NCBI RefSeq assembly: GCF_004664715.2
Contig: NC_051068.1
Coordinates: 132,080,716-132,144,715, forward strand
Direction: 5' to 3'
Source: Peromyscus leucopus
Lineage: Eukaryota > Chordata > Mammalia > Rodentia > Cricetidae
Length of the DNA stretch: 64,000 bases
The translations under genes and the position numbers were made by a program. This document shows, one piece after another, positions 43,116 to 53,650 of the stretch (position 1 is the first letter of the stretch; every line of letters begins with the position of its first letter). The notes under the pieces were generated by a model that did no database searches, had not been told where the DNA came from, and was given only the letters and a program-made list of their open reading frames with translations.

Positions 43116-43483
43116 CTTTTAAAACTGTCGCGGGGCTGTGATGGGTTGGAGGTGGTAGGACTTATCGGGCAGAGCAGGGAAGGCTGGAGCGCAAGTCCTG
43201 GTCCACCCGCTCATCTCTTCAGTCAGTTCAGAAGTGCCAGGACTAACGCAGAAGAGAGAGAGGCGGCAGCCCAGACCTCGGTTTCAGAGATCCCTCCTCC
43301 AGGCGGGAAGACCACTCCTGTGATTACTTAACACGCAATGTGGTGTCCTCGTAGTGCGGCTGCTGGGAGCGGGGCGCTGGGACAGAACACCTCGGAAATG
43401 AGTTATGGGAGGTGTAGCTGTAGAGGGCGTCCCAGGGGAAGCTTCCTTCGATCTGGGTCCCGGATGGAAAGCAGATCCTGGTA
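43116..43483. other. single-copy DNA, nothing recognised
   Basis: Overlapping 60-75 codon frames on both strands; no homology. Confidence 0.3.
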
Positions 43484-43625
43484 TAGTCAGGCACGTCTGT
43501 AATCCTAGCACTTGGAAGGACGAGGCAGGAGGATCCTGAGTTCGAGGTCACCTTAGGCTACTTATGGAATTGAGGTCAGCTTCAAACACAGAGCACGATC
43601 TGGTCCCAAAACAAATAAACAACAA
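43484..43625 (+). mobile_element. B1-related SINE, diverged
   Basis: 'agtcaggcacgtctgtaatc', 'ctagcacttggaaggacgag' and 'gcaggaggatcctgagttcg' plus 'gatctggtcccaaaac' follow B1 order. Confidence 0.65.
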
Positions 43626-44660
43626 AGGGAAAGTAAACGTTTAAGGTACATAATGGAGGGGCACTGGAGAGGCTCCTCTGAGCAAGCTCTTACCTCTCAG
43701 AGGCACCATTTTGAAGTTCCAAAAACAGGGGATTTGATTGGCCCACCCTGGGTCAGGTGCTCACACTGGTCCAATCAAGGGCAGCCTTGGGGAGCTGCGG
43801 AAAATGACGGCTGCAGTCTGTCCCCCAAAGTGGAGCTTGACGACTTTGACAGTGTTCTTCTGATGGTGTGGTTCCGGGTCACAGCACTCATGCCTCATGC
43901 TCACTTCTCTTGGATCAAAGCCCTGGCTTGAATGGAAATGATGCTTTACATCAAGGTCACAGGTCCTTTCACTCCCGTCCCTGCCTGAAAGGGCGCAGGG
44001 AGTGACTCGGCCACGTGGTTCCAGTCCCCAGGCTGGCTCCTCTGGCCTCCCTCCTCCACCGAGCCAGCACTGCCCAAATGTGCCTGGGCCTCAGAGGCAG
44101 CTGAGCAAATCCAGATGTTAGAAAGCACGTTCCAGCGAGAGGGCGGACAGCTGCTGAAGGATATTGCATTGGAGGGCGCCTTGTTTGTCATCAGAGTGAG
44201 TAACTGGAGGAGGACTGTGGTTCATGTTTCCATCCAAATGCGGGGGAAGAAGGGAGATGGGAAGGAGCTGGCTAGCAAAATGCAAACGCTGGAGAAGTGG
44301 CCGTGTGTGTGCCTCCCCTCCTATTTACTTGTCGTTGTTAAGCAGGTCCTCCCACCCACACAAGACCATCTCCCTAAATGGGCATTTCTTCACCCGTTGC
44401 ATTAACTTGCAACCTGGCCACAAGAGATCTGTTTCCCTGCTCCTCAAAGACACACTCCTCCCAGGCTCTGGGTCTTAACTCCACCTAACCACAAGGACAT
44501 GGGAATGGGGGAGGCTTTATTCCGCCCTGCTGCCAAGTTTTATCTCTTTATCTTTCCTCTGAATCTCCCACCCTGGCTCCACAGTTTCTGCAATGTTCTG
44601 TCCTTCACCCACCCTGTAATTTATGGATGTGTTTTGCCTCAAAGAGCCACAGAGCTAAGA
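43626..44660. other. single-copy block, nothing recognised
   Basis: Plus frames of 84-96 codons (43653-43931, 44115-44405, 44224-44478) are opposed by minus frames. None is recognisable. Confidence 0.35.
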
Positions 44661-44669
44661 AGTTTATAT

Positions 44670-44830
44670 TGTCGTGCCAAGACATGGGACTTGAGACTCA
44701 GAAGCCGTCAAGTCTTAGCTCGGTCAACCTCTACCCCTGTAACCTCAAGCAAATGATAGGGTTTTCTTCCGGTTTCTCTTCCCATACTGAGGCTTCGTCC
44801 ATGCCCGCACCACTTAGCATGCCTAACTAA
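44670..44830 (+). mobile_element. MIR SINE fragment
   Basis: 'gtcttagctcggtcaacctc', 'tacccctgtaacctcaagc' and 'tttctcttcccatactgagg' are a rough sense MIR core. Confidence 0.4.
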
Positions 44831-45689
44831 GCTTTAATCTGCATAGACACATAGCTAACGTTCCCCAAAATATTAAAATTTAACATCTCACAGTCTCTGA
44901 AATTAGAACAATAGCACCACATTGTGAATACCAAGTGAGGCATTTCACATGATTTGTAAACTATAAAGAGGAAAAGCACACAATTCAAAGTTGTAATCAT
45001 GCTATTATAGTCTTGTGGCTTTTTAGAAATACGTGGTTCTGTTACACTGGAAGGTTTAGGGTAAAGGTTTGTTTGCAGGAGAACTGAGCTTTCTCGTTGG
45101 CAGGGTTTTATTAATCATCAGACCTACTCTGTTTCTCACCCACGGTGCTTTTTCTCTTTGGTTTTGACTTGATAGGTTTGGTGCAGGGATAGAGTTATAA
45201 ATCAGGGCTGCTCAACTTCTATACTGCTGACATCTTGGCAGGCAAGAACACCCAGAAGCACCCATGTCAGAAGCCAGATAAGTTTTTGTTTAGGGAGGGG
45301 CATAATGGAATGTCCAGGGGTATATCTCTTGCCCTCCATCATCAGCGGCCAATAGCACCTTCCCATGGGATGTAGCAGTTGGAATGTGTGACATACTTTT
45401 TTCTCTTGCATCGTTGTTATGGATGATCTTGATATTTTACATGGCTGAGCCTGGGTCCCTTAAACACTGCACTCGGTCTTGCCCAGAGATGTTTTTGCTG
45501 ACTTGGCTTTGACGTACATATTGGGTGACTGCTTTATCGCTGATCTGCATCCTCAGCCCATGAGTTGATTTTAACTGCTACGAAATCGTCAGAGGATGTT
45601 CTCCATGTGCGCATTGCATAGTATTTCAGCCTAGTGGAAATATCTGTCTTCATAAATATTTATTTATTTGTGATTTAAAAAAACTTTCA
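44831..45689. other. single-copy block, nothing recognised
   Basis: A/T-rich DNA. A 69-codon minus frame (45202-45411) was not recognised. Confidence 0.35.
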
Positions 45690-46234
45690 AAATCCCCTCT
45701 TCTAGCTTTTTGAAATGGATGGTTCATTATTAACTATAGTCATAAATAACACACCAGAATTTCTTGCTCCCCACCCTTCCCCCCTGCTGTCCTAGGCCTC
45801 GGGTCCTCAGTCTTCTACTCTCAACTTCTATGAAGATGATTCTGTGTGTGAAAGAGAGTCTGACTTGTTTTTGGTTTGCCTGTTTGTTTTTCTGAGATTC
45901 CACATATGATTGAGATCATATGAAATTTGTCTTTCTGTAACTAACTTATTTAGCCCAATGTTCTCCAGTTCCATTCATATTATTGCAAATACCACAATTT
46001 CATTCTTCTTGTGGCTGAAGGTGTTCCATGGTGTATGTGTACCATGTTTTTGTCATCCATTCATTAGGTAATAGACACTTGGGCTGTTTCTCTTTCTCTC
46101 TAGTTATGAATAATGCAGTAAACATGGAAGCTGATTCTTCAATGTACTGGCCTAGTTTCTTCATATATATAAAGAGGCAGTAAGATTTCTGGATCATACA
46201 GTAATTTAACTCTCATTTCTATCTCTGTACTAAG

Positions 46235-46278
<44 letters not shown>

Positions 46279-46870
46279 GCACGCACGCACGCACGCACGC
46301 ATGCATGCACGCACGCACGAACGCACGCACGCACACACACACACAAGTTTGCAAGGCTTCCCATTTCTCTACCCACTGCCAGCACGTACTCTCTTGGTCT
46401 TTTGGATGATTGTCGTTCTTGTTTGAGGGGCACTATCTCATTTTGCCTTTGATTTACATTGTCCTGAGGTTTGGTGATGGTGAATCTTTTTTCAAATGGC
46501 CCGTTAGTCTGCTGTACTCTTCTTTGGGGTAATGCCTAGGTAGGTCTACTGCCCATCTTTCAGCTGGATGATCCGGTTCACTTTGGTCTTTGGAGTTCCT
46601 TCTGCTTTCTGAATGCTGACCTCTTGACGCACGTGCCCTTTGCAGATGTCTTCTATTCTGTCCATTGTCTCTTCACTCAGATCACCATCTACTTTGTTGA
46701 GAGAGTGGTTGGTAGGTTAACATAGTCTGACTGGTTCTGCTTTTGTTTCATGCATTTGATGGAGTCTTCCGAACACTTTGCCCTTTCTGTGAAGGCTTTC
46801 CCCTATATTTCCTTCTGGTAGTTCCGGAGTTTACATTTAAGTGTTCAATCCACTTTGAGTCCGACTCATC
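45690..46870 (-). mobile_element. old L1 3'-end fragment, antisense, split by a microsatellite
   Basis: The antisense L1 order is clear: 'ttattaactatagtcataaa', 'tattgcaaataccacaattt', 'tgaaggtgttccatggtgta', 'cattaggtaatagacacttg', 'ttatgaataatgcagtaaac' and, after the AC/GCAC tract, 'ttttgcctttgatttacatt' and 'gaatcttttttcaaatggc'. It is an L1MA/MB-like relic. Confidence 0.75.
46237..46344. repeat. (AC)n(GCAC)n tract, 83 bp uninterrupted alternating purine-pyrimidine
   Basis: AC dinucleotides pass into GCAC tetramers with a central 'catgcatgca', alternating strictly from 46237 to 46319. A single break precedes a further ACGCAC run. Confidence 0.93.
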
Positions 46871-46875
46871 TTTTC

Positions 46876-46975
46876 CTTGTTTTTGAGATAGGGTCTCACT
46901 ATGTGGTCCCGGTGGCCCTGAATTCATAATCCTCCTCCCTCAGCCTCCTGAGGGAGCTGAGATAACAGGCTGGTG
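46876..46975 (-). mobile_element. B1-related SINE, antisense, diverged
   Basis: 'tttgagatagggtctcacta', 'tgtggtcccggtggccctga' and 'cagcctcctgagggagctga' mark an antisense B1, partial. Confidence 0.65.
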
Positions 46976-47329
46976 AGCTACATTTTAAAGTGAATGTTCT
47001 GCAGATACCCAGGAGTAGTTAAGGGGGCTTCACCTGAGAAAGAACTTTAGAGAGGTGTCTCATATGTCCAGTGTGTTTCAAATGGGCCCCTGCACGTAGC
47101 ATATCGGGGACTATGGGGGTCCAGCCCCTTGATAGTCCCCTCCCAGGGTCCGGGAAGAATCTACAACCAGCTGATAATTAATCTTTAATGGGAAGAAATG
47201 AATCTATGTACACGAAACTCCTTAGTTCATACACTTTATTATTCTGTGATAGTTCTCACGTCTAGCTCCTTTCTTGCCTGATTTCTCTATATTTATCTAC
47301 TGTTCCCTCTAGGTTCTATCTTAATTCCT

Positions 47330-47580
47330 TCATCTAGTTCTGTCCCTTCTAGGTTCTCATCTATCTAGTTTCTTTCTCCTATCAGCTCCTCTCTCGTCTC
47401 CTTCTCTCTCATCTAGCTCTTCCTCATCTTGTTCTTCCCCATCTGGCTCTTCCTCATCTTCCATCTCGTTCCTCTAGTCCTCTCTTTTAGCCCTTCAATC
47501 TAGTTCTTCCCCATCTCAGTTTGTTCCTCTCAAGTTCTTACCCATCTAGTTCTTCCATTCTCTTTTCTCTTCTCTTCTGC
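47330..47580. repeat. polypyrimidine/polypurine tandem region in LTR
   Basis: About 250 bp almost wholly C/T on the plus strand with recurring catctagttctt and ttcctcatctt units of about 15-25 bp. Confidence 0.7.
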
Positions 47581-47716
47581 CTCCTGGAAGTCTCGGTATA
47601 TAAAGGGAGGGTCCAAGCTAAATTGTGTAAAGCTATTACTTAACGTCCACCTCTCCTAGGCTGTATCTCCTTGTGGAATTTACCGTAAGTCAGGAGACTT
47701 GCATGTGGGCTGTTAT

Positions 47717-47745
47717 CATTGTTAGTCCACCTGGGACTAACAATG
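47717..47745. other. perfect 12-bp stem, 5-nt loop hairpin
   Basis: cattgttagtcc and ggactaacaatg are exact reverse complements around the loop acctg, inside the U3-like part of the ERV LTR. Confidence 0.85.
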
Positions 47746-48169
47746 GGCGCCCACCTGGGTGGTGTTTCCTGTAGTCCTTGAAAGTGGCCAAGGGAGATAA
47801 TCTGATTCCAGAGAAAGCCTTTCCTGAGGCTGTTCTCCAAATACCTGGAATGTGTATGTCCAGAGAGTGATCAGTCTACACTGTTAGCCCTTCTTAGGGA
47901 AAAGTCAATTGGGAAAACTATGAAGGCACACATGATTTTCATAACAGAACACAGCTGATATATAACAAGCCAAGTAACACCAAAAACTCCTTGGAATTTG
48001 GCTTCCTCTGGAGGAATTCCCTGATCCCTCCAGGTAGTGACTTTGCCATAACCAGCTGAGTTCTTATGATATATTCCTGCGGCCCGCAGCAATAGCAAAC
48101 AGTGCCACCACGACCTGAGTCCTGCTTGGGGCTTGATCTCAGTTTGTTCCTCTCAAGTCCACCCCCACC

Positions 48170-48310
48170 AAGCCCTGCTTAAGAGTTCTTAGGAATAAAC
48201 ATCTTCCTTCCACCTTACAGATGAGTAAATGGAAACCCAGATGTTATGTCAATCAAAAGTGCGTGGTTGTTAGGTAGCAAACCTGAAATTCAGTTCCAGC
48301 CTCGGTGGAG
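48170..48310 (-). mobile_element. MIR-like fragment, antisense
   Basis: 'ccaccttacagatgagtaaa', 'tggaaacccagatgttatg' and 'agcaaacctgaaattcag' are the reversed MIR core ('ttttacagatgaggaaactg'). Confidence 0.5.
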
Positions 48311-49285
48311 CAAACACCGGATTCCAGCATCCAAAACAGCAACTCCAAGGCTCCAAAACCCTGAAGACAGTAGAGAACTTCTTACCTAATCTCCACAACC
48401 ACTGGATTAAGAAAAGACCCCCTCCAGTCTCATGGACAAATATGAAAAGAGGAAAACACACAAGATTACCAATTATAAAATCAGTATCTATTTTGATTAA
48501 AATCTCTCTTGGCTGCCTTCTAGCTGAATGGTCATGATTTATTGTGAGCAAAATAAAATAGAGATTACAGGGCTATTGTGAATCATATGTGAACTGATAA
48601 GTTCTAAAAAATGTAGTTCAGCCATTGGCATTTTCCAAGAGTTTCATCATCAAATCATGGGAAGAACCTGGCTCCCTCCTCAAGTCAACAAGGCAGCCAC
48701 CACTGAGGCCATGAAAAGGCAATGTTCTCTTTCCATAACATCAGTGATGACACAGGGAGACTGAGCATGCTGGGCAATGGGGGCCGCTTCTAATACCCGG
48801 GGAGAGGACACTCAGACACTGAGGCACATCTCCAGAGGTCTGGCCCACATCCAGGGACTTTGGAATCTTGTGGTTTGCCTCAAACTCTGAGAAGAGGGAA
48901 AAGTCCCAGTGCCTAATTTAGTTGCTCCCTCAAAAGTAAACCAAAATGAGTCATGTGGGGATGGAGAAACCACGAGTGCCAGATGTCCATTTGAGGATCA
49001 TAATAAAGACCCAAAGCTAAGGATGTGGGGACTCTACGCACCTAGGTGGCCGTCGTTTCCACTGTAACGAGTCACGACAAGATGTGCCCAGCGTTTGCAT
49101 GTTCACGCTCACGTGCAGTGAAGGAATGCCTTGTGTATACTCTGCCTCCTCCTTGGTCAGTTTGCCAGCCTCTGTTCAACATCATCCAAGAAGACTAGAA
49201 ATGTATACAATGGTGTTATTAAAGGGTGAGCCTGGTCTGTTCAGTGTTACAGAAATGCCCAAGTTTAGACTTGGGTTAGTACTGG
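48311..49285. other. single-copy block, nothing recognised
   Basis: A 93-codon minus frame (48270-48551) overlaps its left edge. No repeat family or known protein was seen. Confidence 0.35.
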
Positions 49286-49287
49286 GG

Positions 49288-49455
49288 GTCAGCTGAGACT
49301 TGCTTCGCATGCAGGACTAAGTCCCCAGCACTGCATACACCAAGAGTGGTGGCACATGTTTGTCACCACAGTGCTCAGGACGGGGAGGCAAGAGAACCAA
49401 AAGTTCAAGGTCATCTTTACTAGGTCATGTGATCTGCTGCCTCAAAGGGAAGAGA
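49288..49455 (+). mobile_element. B4-type SINE
   Basis: An ID-like head ('gacttgcttcgcatgcagga', 'ctaagtccccagcactgc') is joined to a B1-like body ('gagtggtggcacatgtttgt', 'gcaagagaaccaaaagttca'). Confidence 0.7.
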
Positions 49456-49552
49456 TGGCGAAGGGAGGGGAGGGGGGAGGAGGGGAAATTGAGGAAGAAC
49501 AGGAAGGTGAGGGAAGGGGAGGGGAGGGAGGAGAGGGGAGGAGATGGGGGAG
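49455..49552 (+). repeat. purine-only G-rich tract, G4-prone
   Basis: Nearly pure A/G with repeated GGGG runs. It forms the tail region of the preceding B4. Confidence 0.85.
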
Positions 49553-49900
49553 AAATACAAGAGGGACTTTTTTTCACTAACACCAGCACTAGTAATATTA
49601 TTTATTTTAAAATAATCTCTGCATGTGATGAAGATTACTTTTAAGTAGTAGAGCACTAAGAAAGCCCTTCTTCTCCTCACTCCGTCCCTATTTTCTGACT
49701 TTTGCCTCATGAAGGTGTGCACTAACTCATCTTCTCACCGTCTTTGTGTCTCCTCACCTTCCTTGTTTCAGTCTGTGTCCCTTACTCTGTAAATGAGAAA
49801 CTCATTGTCCTACCCCCCACCCGTCACCCTCTCTCTCTCCCTCTCTCTCTGTGGGTGTGGGTGTGTCTGTTGCTACCGGGGTTAATCAAGAGCTTTACAT
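49553..49900. other. single-copy DNA, nothing recognised
   Basis: It includes a short CT run near 49830. No family was identified. Confidence 0.3.
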
Positions 49901-50433
49901 ACTGTGGCAGTTTAAATGTAACTGGCCCCCATAATACCAAGGAGTGATACTATTAGGAGGTGTGGCTTTGTTGGAGGAAGTGTGTCACTGTGGGGGCAGG
50001 CTCTGAGGTTTCCTATGCTCAGGATATAGCCCAGTGTCTCAGACTTCCTGTTGCCTGTAAGATGTAGGACTCTCAGTTACTTCTCCAGCACAACATCTGC
50101 CTGCATGCTGCCATGCTCCCCGCCATGATGATAATGGACTGAACCTCTGAAACTGTAAGCTGCCACCTCAATTAAATGTTTTCCTTTATAAGAGTTGCTG
50201 TGAGGCTGGGCGGTGGTGGCGCATGCCTTTAATCCCAGCACTCAGGAGGCAGAGCCAGGCGAATCTCTGTGATTTCGAGCCTGGGCTACAGAGCGAGATC
50301 CAGGAGAGGCACCAAAACTACACAAAGAAACCCTGTCTCAAAAAACAAAAAACAAAAAACAAACAAAAAAAAAAAAAAAGAGTTGCTGTGGTCATGGTGT
50401 CTCTACAGCAATAGAAACCCTAACTAAGACACA
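49901..50433 (+). mobile_element. MaLR-type LTR, sense, split by a B1
   Basis: 'aatgtaactggcccccataa', 'gaggtgtggctttgttggag', 'ctgccatgctccccgccatg', 'tgataatggactgaacctct', 'tcaattaaatgttttccttt' and 'atagaaaccctaactaagac' give the whole family order. It is a paralog of the expanded element at 39655 but with a short ctgcctgcatgctgcc core. Confidence 0.82.
50203..50377 (+). mobile_element. young B1 SINE, 13-bp exact TSD, inside MaLR
   Basis: 'aggctgggcggtggtggcgc', 'taatcccagcactcaggagg' and 'aagaaaccctgtctcaaaaa' form a full B1 with a long A-rich tail. aagagttgctgtg occurs at 50190-50202 and 50378-50390. Confidence 0.93.
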
Positions 50434-50497
50434 TACTCTATGTTAACATTGTCCCCGGAAGCTTTTTTTATTTGCGAGGACAGCCAGAGCATGTTGT

Positions 50498-50790
50498 TCT
50501 TGAGACTAGCGAGATAGCGCAGTTGGTAAAATGCTTGCCTCAGATGTGGGGTGACCTTCATTCAGATCCCTGGAACTCATGTACAGAGATGGGCATGGAG
50601 GCACACTCGCACTTCTAATCCCCACAGTGGATCTGTGGCAGGGAGAGATCAGTGGGTCCTCTGTGCTCACTGGACAGATGACCTAGCCTGCTTGCTGAGG
50701 TTCCAAGCCCATGAGAAGCCCGTCTTAAACAACAGGTAGAAGACATTTAAGGATCCACACCCATGATTATCCTCTGATCTACACATGTGA
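50498..50790 (+). mobile_element. B4/RSINE-type SINE
   Basis: 'tagcgagatagcgcagttgg', 'gggcatggaggcacactcgc', 'gcctgcttgctgaggttcc' and 'attatcctctgatctacaca' fit a full-length RSINE/B4. Confidence 0.65.
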
Positions 50791-50826
50791 AACAGTGTTC
50801 TTTCTACAACTTTCTAGCTTTTTTAA

Positions 50827-51047
50827 GAAGTTAAGGGCCAAGTGCTGAGGATGTAGCTCAATTTGTAAAGAGACTCTCCAGCATGCATGGATCTCTTGGT
50901 TTGATGTCCAGCACCACATACATGGAATATTCTGGACTCAGGAGGTGAGGGCAAGAGGATCAGAAGTTCAAAGTCATGCTCAGTTACATAAAGAATTAGA
51001 GGTCATTGTGAGTTATATAAGACACAGTCTCAAAAAAAAAAAAAAAG
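50827..51047 (+). mobile_element. B4-type SINE with A-tail
   Basis: An ID-like head 'gctgaggatgtagctcaatt' and a B1-like body ('actcaggaggtgagggcaag', 'gatcagaagttcaaagtcat') end in 'agacacagtctc' and an A-run. Confidence 0.7.
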
Positions 51048-51289
51048 GAAAGAAGGAAAACAAAAAGAAGAAATTGAGGACCAAAGGAAAGAGGGATCAC
51101 CCCCAGCATCCCCCTGTGGGCTGCTTCCATCTTGCCATTGGCCTGAGTTCTGACTCCCCTGTTCTCTGCTCTCACAAGCATTGTTCCCTAAAAGAAAGTT
51201 CTAGGCTGGCACACTTAACCCCAGGTCCCATTCCCAGGCGTGACATAAATGTGAGATAAAGGGCCCACTGAGCCATACCACCTTGTGGG

Positions 51290-51362
51290 GCTGATGGTCA
51301 GGACCCAGGTACCTACAAATATCTGTTGAATGAATGAATGAATGAATGAATGAATGAATGAA
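51290..51362 (+). mobile_element. L2 3' end with TGAA tail
   Basis: 'acctacaaatatctgttgaa' leads into TGAA tetramers, the known 3' end form of L2 elements. Confidence 0.55.
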
Positions 51363-51390
51363 AGAGGGACAGACAGGCCTACACACACAG

Positions 51391-51418
51391 AGAGAGAGAG
51401 GCAGGGGAGAGAGAGAGG

Positions 51419-51491
<73 letters not shown>
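51391..51491. repeat. (GA)n microsatellite
   Basis: About 100 bp of GA with a few GGGA interruptions at its left. Open frames here read Arg-Glu or Ser-Leu repeats and are not genes. Confidence 0.95.
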
Positions 51492-51493
<2 letters not shown>

Positions 51494-51689
51494 TTTTATC
51501 CAGGTGGTCCAAATCTCTCTTACAAACATAACTATTACTATCTTTCCTCCTTTCAACACTGAATAATTCTTACAGTGTTTTGGCCTGATCTAAGCTGGTT
51601 TTCCAAAACTCAAAACTTCTCCTACTTTATATAAAACTTATCTTAGGGGATATCACAGACCTGGTTTTTATCTTCAGATAATATAACAG

Positions 51690-51990
51690 TGTTGTTATAG
51701 TTTGACTCTGACCTACTCCCCACAAACTCGGGTGTTGAAGTTCCCACCCGCAGCCGGTGATGCTGTTTTAAAAGGAAATGGAAACTTTAGAAGACAGGTC
51801 TTACTGGAGGAAGTCCATGGCTGCGAACGAGTCTTGGAAGGTTCTGCCCGGTCTCTGGTTCCCTCCTCCATTTCTGCTTCCTTGCTGCTGGGAGATAAGC
51901 ACCTTGGTCACAAGTGTCCCCTCTCATGACATTCTTCTGCCTTGCCATCAGCCCAGAGCAATGGATCCAGTCTTAGACTGACAGCTCAGA
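51690..51990 (+). mobile_element. MaLR-type LTR, sense, eroded
   Basis: 'gttatagtttgactctgacc', 'tgatgctgttttaaaaggaa', 'ggaaactttagaagacaggt', 'gccatcagcccagagcaatg' follow the same MaLR order as 49901 and 39655. Confidence 0.6.
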
Positions 51991-52363
51991 AATGATGAGC
52001 CGTGCAGTGTGGTCCATAAGAAACTCACTTTAGAGAAAAAGACACAAGTAAGTGAAAAACTGAAGAAAGAGTTGGTGACAGTACTAGGAAGGTTGAATTA
52101 ACAGAAAGACTTAGGAATCATAACCTTTATATTGCTAGTAACAGTCCTTCTACATAAAAGGAAAGTGAGCATGTGCAGAGTGGAGCAAACACAAATTTAA
52201 AACTAGATGATTCGCCATCTCCTCTCAGTGGCTGGGGAAAAAAAATCTCATCAGGAAGAAGAATCACTAAAGCATCCAGCCGGACCTAGTGGCTGTTTCT
52301 AGAACACTCCCCAATAAAGAGGCAAAAATAGCAGAATTCTTTGCAAATTCATATAGGACCCTT

Positions 52364-52550
52364 TTGTTTGGCGGGGGGCGGGGGGGTGTTTTGTTTTGGG
52401 GTTTTTGTTTGTTTGGGGTTTTGTTTTGTTTTGTTTTGTTTTGTTGTTTTTCAAGACAGGGTTTCTCTGTGTAGCCCTGGCTGTCCTGGAACTCCCTCTG
52501 TAGACCAGGGTGTCCTCAAACTTACAGAGATCCACCTGCCTCTGCCTCAC
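52364..52550 (-). mobile_element. 5'-truncated B1 SINE, antisense, with odd G-rich tail side
   Basis: 'caagacagggtttctctgtg', 'tagccctggctgtcctggaa' and 'cagagatccacctgcctctg' are antisense B1, stopping before the head. The tail is GTTTT repeats preceded by a run of G and GC (52371-52388). Confidence 0.8.
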
Positions 52551-52911
52551 ATGTAAGTTTCTTTAAAAAATAGAACATAATGTGGGCAGCAAAGCAAATG
52601 TCAATACATTTAAATGTATCTGAAGTACACCCCCTGGATAAAATGAGACCACATAGAAAACTGACAACAAACGTACTAGAAAATTCACAAATACTTAAAA
52701 ACCAAATTTCATACTTTCAAATAACCCATAGATCATCAGGAAATCACAAGGAGAATTAAAATGTGTTTTGAAATGAGTAAAAATTAAAACAGATCATTTA
52801 CACCGAACTATAAGATGAATATGTAAAAGTCCTTATGACTTCAATAAATGACTGAATAAGTAAGGAAGTAGAGAAGAGAAGATTAGAAAATTAGAGCTTC
52901 TACACTGAGGA

Positions 52912-53057
52912 CCAGCAAGATGGTTGTTTTAACCTCGGTGGTTAAAGGTGTCTGTCACTAAGCCTGATGGCCTGAGTTCCATCCAGGAACACATGATGAA
53001 AGAAAAGAACTTCCACAGTTATCCTCTGACCTCCACATGCATGCTATGGGAACACAC

Positions 53058-53100
<43 letters not shown>
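52912..53100 (+). mobile_element. B4-type SINE with CA tail, inside L1
   Basis: 'gaggaccagcaagatggttg', 'ctaagcctgatggcctgagt' and 'ttatcctctgacctccacat' plus a CA run at 53057-53098 match the B4 family. Confidence 0.65.
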
Positions 53101-53270
53101 ATAAAATAATAAAAAATAAAAAGACAACTACAAACAATATTATATCAATAACTTTGAAAATTTCAGTTAGCTGGACAAATACTTTGATAAAACACTTGAC
53201 TTTACCCAAAAGGTCAAGAATCTGTGGACAAATATTCTAAAAAATATGATATTAAAGCCCACTTAAAAGT

Positions 53271-53644
53271 ATGCTTGGGGGCTTCAGATTGGAGATTCAG
53301 AAGTGGTAGCACCTGTGTTATCAGAAGCGATGCTGGGTCGACTCTATACTTTTAGAATGCCAAGGGCTAGCCAATGTTGCCTTCGATGGCTGCCCCAATC
53401 AGAAATTTAGTTACCTCATATGAGTCTCTAATTCTGAATGTTGACTTTTCTACATGATTAGGGCTAGAAATTCTTTAGGTCTACTAAAGTACTCCTTGTC
53501 TCTCCTTTTCTAATATATACTACATTCTCAGAGAAGACTTGAGTTTTCAGCCTGTCATAATTTTTTTAATTGTTTTAGCTTGTAACCGCCTGGCTTATGA
53601 CATCTTTCCAAAGAACTGCCTCCCTTGGCACAGCAGAGCACACC
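53271..53644. other. single-copy DNA, nothing recognised
   Basis: It lies between the L1 relic and a family A LTR. Nothing was identified. Confidence 0.3.
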
Positions 53645-53650
53645 TTCCAG

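Larger units (their letters stand above)
47102..48091 (-). mobile_element. long ERV LTR (about 990 bp), antisense, with promoter and polyadenylation signals
   Basis: Read on the minus strand: a start 'tgctgcgggccgcagg', a TATA-like block (plus 47597-47604), a purine-rich repeated region of GAACTAGATG-like units (plus 47330-47580), AATAAA (plus 47235-47240), and an end near 47102. Candidate TSDs gtagca (47096-47101) and atagca (48092-48097) differ at one base. The minus-strand terminal ..CATA instead of ..CA suggests one mutation. Probably class II ERV; the family name is unknown. Confidence 0.6.
51995..53270 (+). pseudogene. decayed L1 ORF2 fragment with SINE insertions
   Basis: 'cactccccaataaagaggca' and 'gaattctttgcaaattcata' resemble the endonuclease part of ORF2. 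'gaaatcacaaggagaattaa' and 'taaataactc-like acccatagatc' text downstream resembles the linker before the reverse transcriptase. A B1 (52364-52550) and a B4 (52912-53100) interrupt it. Stops and indels are frequent. Confidence 0.6.

Noticed and set aside
47737..47760. Possible tRNA-Lys primer-binding site (tgggcgcccacctggg)
   Set aside because: Only a partial match. It lies in the wrong strand and position for the LTR orientation given by TATA and AATAAA.
51201..51559. Ser-Leu repeat frames on the minus strand
   Set aside because: Translation of the GA microsatellite and L2 TGAA tail.
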